Origin: Blepharisma stoltei
Taxonomy: Eukaryota; Ciliophora; Heterotrichea; Heterotrichida; Blepharismidae
Direction of reading: 5' to 3'
DNA length: 64,000 bases
Assembly: GCA_914767885.1 (NCBI GenBank)
Contig: CAJZBQ010000032.1
Coordinates: 372,001 to 436,000 of the forward strand
The notes beneath the pieces are model-generated. The model worked only from the letters and a program-made list of their open reading frames with translations. It did no database searches and was not told the DNA's origin. Below are positions 1 to 9,733 of the stretch, piece by piece (position 1 is the first letter of the stretch; each line of letters begins with the position of its first letter). The translations under genes were made by a program, and so were the position numbers.

Positions 1-685
1 TTGATGTCTTCGAGTCATCTTTGTGACTGAACACTCGGTAGTTCACGATCATTCCAATTGCAATTAGTATCCCAATGCAAATCGCCAGAACTGGACCGCC
101 TTTTGCACACATGAATGGTGTTGTAACAGTGGAATCTGGATTTACTGAACAATCTGCTGACCATGTCGCTTCACTCAAAGAAAACCACAGATAAACTCCA
201 ACCAAGTGAAAGAACAGCATCAAGGCGCTAAGCCCATATATGTGAGAAGTTTTTCCATAGTTTCTGACAAAAATCGCTAAAGTAATTTTTTCTAAAAGTA
301 GTAATGCAATAAAGATAGTAATTGACTCTAAGTAAAAGAAAGCATTGGAGGCTTGATAGCCATTATCCAGTAATTTACAATCTCCGACCAAACTCTGAGC
401 GTCGCAAGCGAATTTCATAAAGCATTGCCAATCCCATTGAGCAAGAGATTCCGGACAATTGCTGCAAGTCACGAGACTCATTGTAAGTAGCTCGTTCCCT
501 GATTTCATTTCTGCCCATTCAGGAAATCCTAAACCTGTACATATGAGGGCTAAAATGATAATAAGTAGAGAAAAAGGGATCCAAAGGGTCCATTTAGGCC
601 AAAACTTTTTCTGTTCCATATTGTGTAATGTATTGTCGGTATTTTTATCAGTTGGAACTACGAAGTTTTTAAAGGTTACAGCCAT
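1..685 (-). CDS. Four-pass membrane protein, 3' end beyond the window
   Basis: Open frame on the minus strand from an ATG at 685 to the window edge, without stops and without needing UGA. The visible 228 residues hold four hydrophobic segments at about residues 30-50, 112-140, 150-170 and 192-215. Between segments 1 and 2 lies a cysteine-rich extracellular-type loop with CSNC and WQCF motifs. The layout resembles tetraspan or claudin-like proteins, but I see no family-defining signature, so the function is unknown. The C-terminus lies to the left of base 1. Confidence 0.7.
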   Translation of the reverse strand, partial: MAVTFKNFVVPTDKNTDNTLHNMEQKKFWPKWTLWIPFSLLIIILALICTGLGFPEWAEMKSGNELLTMSLVTCSNCPESLAQWDWQCFMKFACDAQSLVGDCKLLDNGYQASNAFFYLESITIFIALLLLEKITLAIFVRNYGKTSHIYGLSALMLFFHLVGVYLWFSLSEATWSADCSVNPDSTVTTPFMCAKGGPVLAICIGILIAIGMIVNYRVFSHKDDSKTS

Positions 686-1117
686 TGAAAAAATAGTTAA
701 CGAGCTTCTTAATATAAAATTTTTGATTATTCAAGTATATTGTCCAGTGATGCTTAATTTTTATGTAAAAGAATGGGAATGAAAATGCATATAAATTAAA
801 TGCTATTTTACTAAAATTATTTGATAAAAATTATTATCTCGCATTAATTACAAATTAAAAGGTAAAATTGGAGTTTCAAATTTATTTACCACAATGGTAA
901 GAATAAATATAGCTGCTATTCATTTATTTTTGAAACCCAAATTCAGGTAATTCTCAATTCAAATGTTTATTCAAGCTTTAATAATTTAAAAAAGTCTCCT
1001 TTTAATTATCGATAAATCATCAACTTCCATTTTGTGCCTTTACTAACTTTAAAATACTCTAGGTGTAACTCATTATATTTAATCATCTTCCAGTCCTCCT
1101 AATTCTCATAATCAAAA
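686..1117. other. AT-rich intergenic spacer between divergent genes
   Basis: Separates two genes transcribed away from each other, so it should hold both promoters. It is AT-rich with no recognisable repeat end, RNA gene or coding frame. Confidence 0.6.
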
Positions 1118-3315
1118 ATGGAACAAAAGCAGTTTAAAGACCTAAAAAAAAATCTCAAGAATTCAACACAGTCTAAGAATTCAAGTTCCGGGGCCTTCAA
1201 AAACACGGCCTCATCTATTAATGAAGAAGACAGCACACAACTTGCAGGCTCTGAAGATGAAAATTTTGATTCCTTTTCAATAATGGGCTCAATCAGTGAA
1301 GGAGTCCAAGTTCAAAAGGTTCCCAAAGTTGAAATGAGCCCGAGAATCCCAAGAGTGGAAGCTGCGCCTCCTTTTAAAAATCCAGGGACCCTCCCATGTC
1401 CCTTTTACCAAGATTCATTGCAAGAAGATTTCGTTGGAAAGAATTCTGACCTAGACAAGTCGAGCGAAACAACAGAATCTACACAAGAAAACAATGAGAG
1501 AATGAACCAAGCACTGTGGGATGCAGCTGATTCAAACCAATATGAGACTTGCAGAATGCTATTGGATAAATCCCTCAATGGGGACATGGTAGCCAATGTT
1601 AACAGCCATATGCCAGATGGACTGACAGCACTTCATTTGGCTGCTCTCAAAGGCCATGTGAAAGTGTGCGAAACACTTCTGGACTACGGCGACAACACTG
1701 ATTTAAATTCGCGTGACCTGTTACAAAGGACCCCTTTGCATTTAGCTTGCTTGCATGCAAAACTCCAAGCTGCACAGCTGCTAGTGAGGTCTGGAGCGTT
1801 TTTAAATGCAGCCGATGTTGATGGGAACACTCCTTTACATTATGCAGTCCTAACTGAAGATAAGGAATTCTTACATTGAATATTATGCAGGTTTCCTGAC
1901 TTAAGCGTGAAAAACAATGAAGGAAAAACCGCCTTTGAAATGACTGACAAAATGAGCATTCAAGAGCTGGCTGAAAACAAACGGCCACCACCGCCAGTAC
2001 TTAACTTAACTCCTCAAAGAATAAAAATCAGAAATTCTATTGATGAGCTGACTGATTTTATGATGCAAGGGGTCTCACGAAGAAATTGTCCATTTAGCAT
2101 CCCAGAAACTCCTCAGCCTGAAAAGAAAAAAATTTCTCCTCTGGACTTTCAAGCGATTCAGCAAATTGGAAAAGGAAGCTTCGGCGAGGTATTTTTGGTA
2201 GAAAAGAAAGACTCTCATGAGCTTTTTGCCATGAAAATTTTACAAAAAAGCAAAGTCATGCGTCAGAACATAGTCAAGTACGCAATGACTGAAAGAAATG
2301 TGCTCAGTTATATGAGACATCCATTTATAGTAGGGCTGAAATACGCTTTCCAGACACAAAACAAGCTATTTTTAATTTTAGATTATTGCCCAGGTGGAGA
2401 CTTAGGATCGCACATTGCGAGAGAGAAAAGATTCAGCGAAACGCGTGCGAGAATTTATTTATGCGAAATTTTGGCAGCTTTAGAAGAGCTACATAGACGT
2501 GACATAATCTTTAGAGATTTGAAGCCTGATAATGTAGTGCTTGACTCAGAAGGCCACGCTATGCTCACTGATTTTGGGTTGTCTAAAGAAGGAGTTTTAG
2601 ATAACTTTTCAGCGAAATCTTTCTGTGGATCTGTCGCATACTTGGCCCCAGAAATGCTGAAGCGTCAAGGCCATGGCAAAGCAGTGGATTGGTATTTACT
2701 CGGAGTGCTGTTGTACGAGATGCTTGTAGGAATCCCACCTTATTTTTCCCATAACAAAGATCAGCTATAGCGCTTTCCCGAGTATGGCGCGGAATGGCGC
2801 CATCCTCGGGGAAAGCCAGGAAGGCATCCACACGGGAACTGGGAGTTCCACGTGTGGATGCCATTTTGATATGTGGAAGTTTGGATCCCACATGTCAAAA
2901 ATGGCATCCACACGTGGAACTCCCAGTTCCCGTGTGGATGCTTAGTTGACTTTCCGAGGATGGCGCCATTCCGCGCCATCCTCGGGAAAGCGCTATATTC
3001 CACAACATCCAGCACTCAACACTAAAGATCCCTACCAGTCTGAGCTCAGACGCAAAGAACTTGCTAAAAGGACTGCTGCAAAGAGAGCCATCGAAAAGAC
3101 TTGGAAGCCGAAGAGATGCAGAGGAAATCAAGGAGCATCATTTTTTTTATGGGATCAACTGGGATTCGGTTATGAGGAGAGAACTGAGGCCTCCCAGACC
3201 GCCTAAGCCCGTTGTTGCACATGGGTCTGTGCCACAAGAAAGAGTAGTAGCTGCAGAAAGCTTGGTCAATAATGAAACGACGCACTTGACGGGCTGGACC
3301 TTTGTATCTGAATAA
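1118..3315 (+). CDS. Ankyrin-repeat AGC-type protein kinase, split by a palindromic IES
   Basis: A serine/threonine kinase with a disordered N-terminus, ankyrin repeats from about residue 128 to 290 (HLAALKGHVKVCETLL, PLHYAVL) and an AGC-type kinase domain from about residue 340. Visible motifs are GKGSFGEV (P-loop), AMKI with the ATP lysine, FRDLKPDN (catalytic loop), DFGLSKEG, an activation segment ending AYLAPEML, and SKRLGS near the end of the domain. UGA at 1877-1879 must be read as Trp to join the ankyrin part to the rest. The frame runs into a TAG inside a 228-bp palindrome at 2768-2995. Removing it with one TA gives a continuous frame of 655 codons ending at TAA 3315. The substrate is unknown; the fold resembles PKA/S6K relatives. 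Confidence 0.9.
2766..2997. mobile_element. Palindromic IES with TA duplication inside the AGC kinase
   Basis: The body at 2768-2995 begins TAGCGCTTTCCC and ends GGGAAAGCGCTA. It is flanked by TA at 2766-2767 and 2996-2997. The two halves are inverted copies, including an inner pair built on GGCATCCACACG / CGTGTGGATGCC, so the strand folds into one long hairpin. Excision leaving one TA joins DQL to FHNIQ in frame. There is no coding capacity. Confidence 0.9.
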
Positions 3316-3473
3316 TGTAAATTGTTAATTAAATAATGGTTATTATGCTAATTACTCTTCTTTATTTATTGTGAAAGAGAATTTAAAAAAATTATGACAG
3401 TGGCCATGAATGATAAGGTTTTTTATGAATGCAGAACGCTGGGATAAGAATAAATTAACGACTGAGGTTACAT

Positions 3474-3755
3474 TTAAACTTTATTATCACTGGCTGCAGT
3501 TTTAGTTACAGAGGAATCAAATGATGTATTGCTTTCAGGAGTCATTTGACCTGTCTTTTTCCTTCTCCTTCTCCTTCCATTAGGAGATTTACTAGATCTT
3601 GTTTTGGTTGGAGAATGATATTCATCCTCTTTAGCACATCTTTCAGCCTCCTGTGTAAATGGGATTCCAAATCCCATAACCACTTCTAGAGGCAGCTCAC
3701 CATTTTCAAAAACTGGCCGACTGAATGTTTTTGGTTTAGACTTTGTTCCTCCCAT
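3474..3755 (-). CDS. Small basic protein with N-myristoylation motif
   Basis: A 93-residue frame starting MGGTKSKPK, which fits the N-myristoylation consensus (Gly2, small residue at 6). The C-terminal half has a run RRRRRKK and many Ser/Thr. No domain is recognised. The start lies about 5 bp from the end of a MITE B copy, so the promoter region in the germline is displaced or the promoter lies within a retained part. Membrane attachment is inferred from the motif only. Confidence 0.6.
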   Translation of the reverse strand: MGGTKSKPKTFSRPVFENGELPLEVVMGFGIPFTQEAERCAKEDEYHSPTKTRSSKSPNGRRRRRKKTGQMTPESNTSFDSSVTKTAASDNKV

Positions 3756-3759
3756 TATC

Positions 3760-4090
3760 TTACTCCCCTCTTCCTTTTAAATTAGAACAAAATATCGAAA
3801 AATTCTATTTCTTGGGTGCTTTACCCCATATTAAATTGGATCAAATTAGAAAATTTTATAAGTGGAAAACACTAGTTTTTTATAAAAAATTAGTTTGCCT
3901 AATCGAAAAAGTGCAGTTAGAATGTTATCTAGCCTGCTTTTGCACTGAATCAATTAGATTTTTAATTAATTCTTAAATTAATTTCCAAAATATTGCGTCA
4001 ATTTATATAGTTATAATTTTTAAATTTTTTTTACAAAACTTCAAATGGAACAAGATTTTTTTGTTCCAATTTAAAGAGAGGGGGAGTTCG
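3760..4090. mobile_element. MITE family B copy upstream of the small myristoylated gene
   Basis: The left end reads TTA then CTCCCCTCTTCC with TTTTAAATTAGAACAAAA. The right end reads TTTTTTGTTCCAATTTAAAG then AGAGGGGGAG and TTC. The ends are inverted copies of the family B terminus seen at 54758-55176. The left duplication is TTA; the right copy appears mutated to TTC. The interior is AT-rich and non-coding. Confidence 0.7.
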
Positions 4091-4164
4091 ATGTTATTAA
4101 TTTTATACAGAGTAATATGAAATTTGTTCATAGTATATGAAATTTATCATATAGCTACTTATAT

Positions 4165-5043
4165 CTAAACACTTCTACACCTAACTAGACTTTGCATTTT
4201 TACCGGCTTTTCAAAATGTATATAATCTACTTCAACATGCCCAAAAGCAATATCCATAACCCAGGAGCCTATTTTCCTGCAATAAGCGCAGCACAACATC
4301 AATAAAGCAACCCATCCATCAAACACAAAAAATTTCCACTCCTCAATTATCCCGTCCAAGTAGCATGAAAGTGCAAAGATGCAGAGCCCTGCACTTACAC
4401 TTCCAGCGCATGACAGCAGCGTTGCGATTTCGCCTCAGACGTCTCTTGCCTTCTTCCTACTGTTAAATAATATCAAACTACAAAATCCGAGCAATAAAAA
4501 ATTTAAAATAATTGGCATCAGCGATATATATCACGGGATGTAAACCTTATAGTCTTCCTTCACTATCAAGATGACTATTTGTATCAGCCACAGCAATGAC
4601 GCTGACAGCCAAAACGCTAATCTTTCAATGTGTATAAAAATAAATTTTACAATTGCCATGATCAATAAAATCGTGATTGGCATAGTGATAATCATAAAAG
4701 AATGCAAAAAAAATTGATCTTCAGTCGTTTCTATGTAGATGATTGACAAAATCATGGATGAAAGTCACAACATTCCGATAACAGCATTCTGAATTAGCCT
4801 TCCGACTGCAGATCTGTGTCATACAGAAAATCCTTGCTTTTGTTTAATTACATCACAAATGACAATTACAAACATTACGCTGCTAAAAGTCACCACTTCA
4901 GCCCCAACACATATTAAAGGAAGTAGTGCTAGCTCATATTTATCATAGCCTTCAGAAATCTGCATAAAAATTACAGTCACGATTGCAAAAGAAATTATTG
5001 GATGCAAAAACACAAAAAGCCCCAATCCAGTCTGAAAAACCAA
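4165..5043 (-). CDS. Multi-pass membrane protein, N-terminus unresolved
   Basis: Three open stretches are joined by in-frame UGA codons read as Trp, giving about 292 residues with roughly eight to nine hydrophobic segments and the C-terminus at TAG near 4165. The family is not recognised; it could be a transporter or a receptor-like protein. There is no ATG at the start of the open stretch. The frame continues upstream to a TAA at 5107-5109, and beyond that, in the same frame, lies a hydrophilic ATG-led segment starting at 5166 (MLKQKNQAPMKKEPK). Either a small IES or intron separates the true N-terminus, or the gene is damaged. Confidence 0.6.
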
Positions 5044-5450
5044 GATTGTCCTATTGGAGTTCCCGAGCAGTATTCTATAGTAAAAGCATTTTCTTCTGAA
5101 CCTCCCTTAAAACGAGCCAGATTTTGGTTCTTTTTTCATTGGTGCTTGATTTTTTTGTTTAAGCATTTTATATTAAAGTTAAATGTAAATTTTTTTTCAG
5201 AACGAAAAATCTATTTTAATTTATAGATGAATGCAAGTTGTCTAAAATATAAGTAAATAAATGGTAGATCTCGTTATAGCAATTATTAATTATTAATAAA
5301 CATTTTATACAAAAAATTTTATACGCTCGCTCTTAAGGGAATAAGTGATTTAGGAGGTTTTTGTTTCAAAAGCTGTGATGTTAGAAGATCCATTTATTCT
5401 TTATACGTCTTTTCGTAAGTGAAGCATACTGCATTTACAAATAATTCAAT
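5044..5450. other. Spacer that may contain the first exon of the membrane protein
   Basis: AT-rich stretch between divergent genes. It contains the possible short N-terminal segment at 5107-5166 (minus) in frame with the membrane protein gene. Otherwise I see no repeat or RNA gene. Confidence 0.4.
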
Positions 5451-6119
5451 ATGAGAAGGTTCTTAAGCCAGGAAGCAGCGAAAAGATTTGACGATAAGCT
5501 TATGGGAGAACTTGGGTTTGCCACTGAATCTCTGATGGAGCTTGCAGGACTCTCATGTGCCCAGTGCATATTTAAAGAATATATTCCTGATTCTGTTATT
5601 GTTGTGTGTGGGCCTGGGAATAACGGAGGGGATGGGCTGATAGCAGCTAGGCATTTATTTCATTTTGGTTTCAGACCAACTGTACTCTATCCCAAACCAA
5701 CTTCAAACTTGGTTTTGACACGTCTCCTAACTCAATGCAGGGTGCTTGGAATTCCTATTGTAGATCAATTAGATGATTACAGCTCTTTTAGCTTAATTGT
5801 TGATGCAATTTTTGGGTTTTCTTTTAGAGGTGATCTCAGAGAGCCCTTTAAAACAATTATCCAGAAAATTAAAGAAAGCGGGAAGCCTGTGGTGTCTCTT
5901 GATATTCCCTCAGGGTGGGATGTGGAAAACGGAAACATTACTGGGGAAGGACTAGAGCCAAATGTATTGATTTCTTTGGGTGTGCCCAAACTGTGTGCGA
6001 CTTATTTTAGAGGGATCCACTATATAGGTGGAAGATTTGTGCCCTTATCGCTTGCTGAAGAATTTCAAGTTGATTTGCCTTTATACCCTGGGTCAGACCA
6101 AATCGTAAGGATTAACTAA
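5451..6119 (+). CDS. NAXE: NAD(P)H-hydrate epimerase
   Basis: A complete 222-residue YjeF N-terminal domain protein. It interconverts the R and S forms of damaged NAD(P)HX so that the dehydratase can repair them. The diagnostic GPGNNGGDGL motif is at about residue 53, followed by DAIFGFSFRG and SLDIPSGW, all typical of the Rossmann-like fold. The length matches the single-domain eukaryotic enzyme without a fused dehydratase. It starts MRRFLSQEAAKRFDDKL and has no obvious targeting peptide. It is intronless and uninterrupted. Confidence 0.95.
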   Translation: MRRFLSQEAAKRFDDKLMGELGFATESLMELAGLSCAQCIFKEYIPDSVIVVCGPGNNGGDGLIAARHLFHFGFRPTVLYPKPTSNLVLTRLLTQCRVLGIPIVDQLDDYSSFSLIVDAIFGFSFRGDLREPFKTIIQKIKESGKPVVSLDIPSGWDVENGNITGEGLEPNVLISLGVPKLCATYFRGIHYIGGRFVPLSLAEEFQVDLPLYPGSDQIVRIN

Positions 6120-6319
6120 TGAATAATTAATTGTTTAAAGAATTCTTAGTGTTATGCCTTAATCTTGTATGAAAATTTTGGCTTCTTTGATCTCTCTCTT
6201 CTATCATACCTAAATAGTCAATGACTGTTCTCAGCAAGAAGTTCGGCATCAATAATCAGACCCGAAAGATGGTAAATCATCGAACATACCTTTATTCCAA
6301 ATATGTCTCTTGAAGGCTC

Positions 6320-6677
6320 TAACTCCCCCTCCGAGAGCGAGCAAAATCATTGGAAAAATCCTTATTTTTTGCCTAAAACCCACCCTCCGTGAGCTAACAA
6401 AAATTAAAAATCTTTTATGAAAAAAATTTTTTGATATATAAGTGATAATTAATATAACAAATCTCTAGCTAATTCTGTTTAATTTTAAACAAATTGCATT
6501 TTAAAACATAAATTTTACAAATTAATTAAATTTTATATCTCAATTTTTACGAATTGGGATCTGTTAAATTCAAAAAAAACTTTACTATAAAATTTTAACT
6601 ATAATTTTTTTTTTTAAAAAAATAACCCCTCTGTGAGGGAACAAAATTTTTTTGTTCTCTCATGGAGTGGGGAGTAA
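6320..6677. mobile_element. MITE family A copy, intergenic, TAA duplication
   Basis: The body at 6323-6674 starts CTCCCCCTCCGAGAGCGAGC and ends GTTCTCTCATGGAGTGGGGAG. It is flanked by TAA at 6320-6322 and 6675-6677. The left end carries a second direct terminal-like motif (CCACCCTCCGTGAGC). The right end forms its own hairpin (CCCCTCTGTGAGGGAAC / GTTCTCTCATGGAG). It lies in the space between two convergent genes. Confidence 0.85.
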
Positions 6678-6742
6678 GCAAAATTTATGGTTCCATTTAT
6701 ATTATTATATTGCCATTGTAATTTTATCTATTTGATTGAGTG

Positions 6743-7906
6743 TTAACTCTTATTCTTAATTTTTTTAATTTTTGTGGGCTTTCTCTCAATTCCTTTAAAC
6801 TCTGCTCTTTTTGTTTCAAATCCTATGATTTCATCATTTTCCATCCCAAGCATATGCATAATAATTCTTTCGACTGTCTCAATCTCAGGCACTTGCGGCC
6901 CTATAAGCTCCATCATTCTCAAAACCATCACCTTTATCTGCTCAATTGATGCACTCTTTTTATCATTAACTAGCTCACTTAACGATTCAATCTTTTCTTG
7001 CTGTTCCCGCTTTGTATTTTCTAGTATTTCGTTTTCTTCTTCCAGCTTTTTTAGTGTGTCATATACATTATGAGTTTCATCTGAGGAAACAATCCCAGAT
7101 TCAGTCTCAGTCTGTGTAGTCTCTGAGTTCATGCTTTTTGTTTCTGAGGAGAATTCTGCTTGGAATTGTGGAATTGAATTCAGATCAGAACTTTCTGCAA
7201 GCTTCAGAAGCTCATCAAGACGGCGCAACTGATCAGGGTCATCAAGGGAACGACGAAAATCGATGAGATCGGAAGACTTTCGAGCGTAATGAGTAGCAAG
7301 AGTTTGAACTGCGTCTAGCGTAGTCATGTCTTTCAGATCTGGTGGAAGAATTGTCTGAATTGAATCTTTAAAGCTGTCAGAATTGTCTAAAGATGCAATA
7401 TACGCTGATGTTAGGATTTTGATAGCATCTTCCAAAGAGTGGGATTTCAAAGAGTCTGGGAGATATTCTTTAAGAGAGTCTTGGTAATCTGAGACTGCTT
7501 TAAGTGAGTTATCAGCTTTAGGTTCTTCGTTATTATTGATTTCAAGACTTTCTGGGATTTTATGAATAATCTCAGGATCATTCTCTGACAATTCAGTTTC
7601 TGGTTCAATTTTCGGTGTGCTATCCTTTGATTCTTCAACTGGGATTTCTGTTTCCTTGTTTTCAATGGAGTTTATTGTTTTTACTGTTTTCGCATCTTTG
7701 TCTATCTCTTCATTGTTTTCTTGCCCTTTTCCTGTTGTCCCATTCTCAGCTTTATCAAACTGGCTTTCACTCACTATTTCTATTGCCTTGTCTTCTTCCA
7801 CTTTCCCATTTTCAATTTCCAGCTTAGTTTCAACAATTCTATTAAGTTCTTCTTCACCTTTCGGTTCCTGATCTTGATCAGGATTTTCTCTATTTTTATC
7901 TTCCAT
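6743..7906 (-). CDS. Acidic, largely helical protein of unknown function
   Basis: An intact 387-residue frame with a very acidic N-terminal half (many Glu/Asp/Lys, predicted disordered). Two related helical segments near residues 140-230 (PDSLKSHSLEDAIKILTSAY and LPPDLKDMTTLDAVQTLA) are followed by a coiled-coil stretch (NVYDTLKKLEEENEILENTKREQ begins it) and a basic tail. I do not recognise a family. The two SLEDAI/TLDAVQ segments look like an internal duplication. A cytoplasmic scaffold role would be only a guess. Confidence 0.75.
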   Translation of the reverse strand: MEDKNRENPDQDQEPKGEEELNRIVETKLEIENGKVEEDKAIEIVSESQFDKAENGTTGKGQENNEEIDKDAKTVKTINSIENKETEIPVEESKDSTPKIEPETELSENDPEIIHKIPESLEINNNEEPKADNSLKAVSDYQDSLKEYLPDSLKSHSLEDAIKILTSAYIASLDNSDSFKDSIQTILPPDLKDMTTLDAVQTLATHYARKSSDLIDFRRSLDDPDQLRRLDELLKLAESSDLNSIPQFQAEFSSETKSMNSETTQTETESGIVSSDETHNVYDTLKKLEEENEILENTKREQQEKIESLSELVNDKKSASIEQIKVMVLRMMELIGPQVPEIETVERIIMHMLGMENDEIIGFETKRAEFKGIERKPTKIKKIKNKS

Positions 7907-8090
7907 TTATACAAGATAGTATTTAGCAATTCAAATAATTACAAGAATCAAATTTATTTTAATACAAACTCTTTCAAGCATTAATATATTTTCTAAATCT
8001 GAACTAATTAATTTTTTACTTCTATTTATTCCTCTTTTCAATATCACCAACCTTAAGAATTATATAAGAGTCTTTTGTTAGAATAAAAAG

Positions 8091-9200
8091 ATGCCAAAAT
8101 TAGTGTTGTTGAGCTTAATTATGCTATGCTTCAGTTGAATTATTTATGTGATTTGCAACATGATGGACTTATTCATCCTTCCTTCATACCAGAACTATGA
8201 AGAATGTGAAGTAATTCAAACGAACGGTTCATTAGAAGATATCACATTTTATGGAAATATTGCTATTGGAGGAGAAGACGATAGAGTCCCTTTATTTACA
8301 GAGTCTTTTGCTGCAAGTAAAAGAAAAGAAGGCAGACTACTCGCAATTGACATAGGGAGTAAAAGCACATACGAAATTCCAATCCATAATTTCCCCAAAG
8401 AAATAGGATTTCATCCTCATGGACTATTTTTATTCAAGAATGAAACTTTATATATTTTAAATCATGCGTTTAATAGAGGTGGAGAAAGAGTAGAAGTTAT
8501 CAAGCTACAAGAAAACGAAGGAAAGATAGAAGCTACCTATTTAAGATCTATAGTCTTCGATGATGAATTCATAGCTCAATTTAATGATTTAGCTGTGATA
8601 GATGAAGACGAATTTTACATAACTCAGTCAATTCCTTATAATGAATCTCCTGAAGGCTTAGATCTTTCAGGCTGGCATCAAGCCAAGATGTTTTTGACAA
8701 TGCAATTTACTAAAAGTTGCAATTTGTATTACTGCAAAAATGTGAACGGCAAAGCCGACTGCAAATCGCAAGATAAGAGTAACCTCTACAATGGTATCAA
8801 CATTTTAGGAAGCACACTTTATGTTACAGAATCTGTTTTAAAGCAAATCATTACATACAATATAACAGAAGATAGATCGCTTAAATTTATTGAGTCTTTT
8901 AATGTATTATTCCATCCTGATAACATTGAAGTTTCGGATGAGCCAAACATTTTGTACGTTGCAGGATTTTCGAAGATCTCTGAATTGGCTGATTTCATGG
9001 AAAAGCTTAAAACCGTGAAGTATCCTGAACTCTCAAGTGGAGTATATAAACTGAATCACACGATTGGCGATGTGAGCAAAAAGAATATGATAATGCAAAA
9101 AAAAATGCCGATAAGTGTTGCTGCAGCTAAAAACAATACCTTCATAATTGGTTCTTTTACACATGATATGGTTATGATTTGCCCCATAAAACAATCCTAA
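8091..9200 (+). CDS. Paraoxonase/arylesterase-like protein with N-terminal anchor
   Basis: The ATG at 8091 leads a hydrophobic segment (MPKLVLLSLIMLCFSW) in which UGA at 8136-8138 is Trp. An ATG-only start further down would lose this signal or anchor. The body follows the six-bladed propeller of serum paraoxonases: a FHPHGLFLF block, a FNDLAVIDEDEFYITQS block and YNGINILGSTLYVTE, matching the family's NPHG, NDI and NGIN blades where the calcium ligands sit. The total is 369 residues, about the usual 355. It is likely a secreted or endomembrane lactonase/esterase; the substrate is unknown. Confidence 0.8.
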
Positions 9201-9733
9201 GGTTTTTTTTTTTAAATTTTATAGTAATACTGTTTTTCAAAATTTAAAATAATTTTAAAGCAAATAAATAACGAAGTTATTTCTCTTTATTTCTAAAATT
9301 TTAAGCTAATCTCTTATATTTTCAAGTAATTAGTCTGACCAGAATTATAGTGTACATTTTTAAATTATTATAAAATATTAATTTAAAGTCTTTATAAAAT
9401 TAAAGAATGAGAACTTAAAAGTAAGAATAACTCTTCTCATATAGCATAGTTAAACTTTTCTAATATTCTCTGATGTAATTCGAGAGCTATCAAAATTTTT
9501 CATTATTTACTCCAGTTTTGATTGGTGGATTAATAATATATCCAACAAAATCGGCACCAACTATATTATCTTTTAACTCTTCACTATCTTTATGATTGCT
9601 AAAACCGATACTGATTCTTTATTTTATTAATGATTTGCCATTAGCATTATTAATAAATGTGTTCTGACATTTTTATTAAATTTACCGACTGATGTTGATT
9701 TATTAATGGTAAGTTTTAATTGTTAATAATAAT
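9201..9733. other. AT-rich spacer upstream of the Gly/Ser/Gln-rich gene
   Basis: 533 bp between two same-strand genes, strongly AT-rich. I see no repeat terminus, RNA gene or coding frame. Confidence 0.5.

Noticed and set aside
1907-2770. Kinase as a separate gene starting at the second long frame
   Set aside because: The apparent stop before it is UGA; reading it as Trp continues the ankyrin repeat into the kinase, so it is one gene.
2768-2995. Overlapping short frames inside the palindrome on both strands
   Set aside because: They mirror each other because the DNA is an inverted repeat; no start context or homology, and the host kinase frame needs the segment removed.
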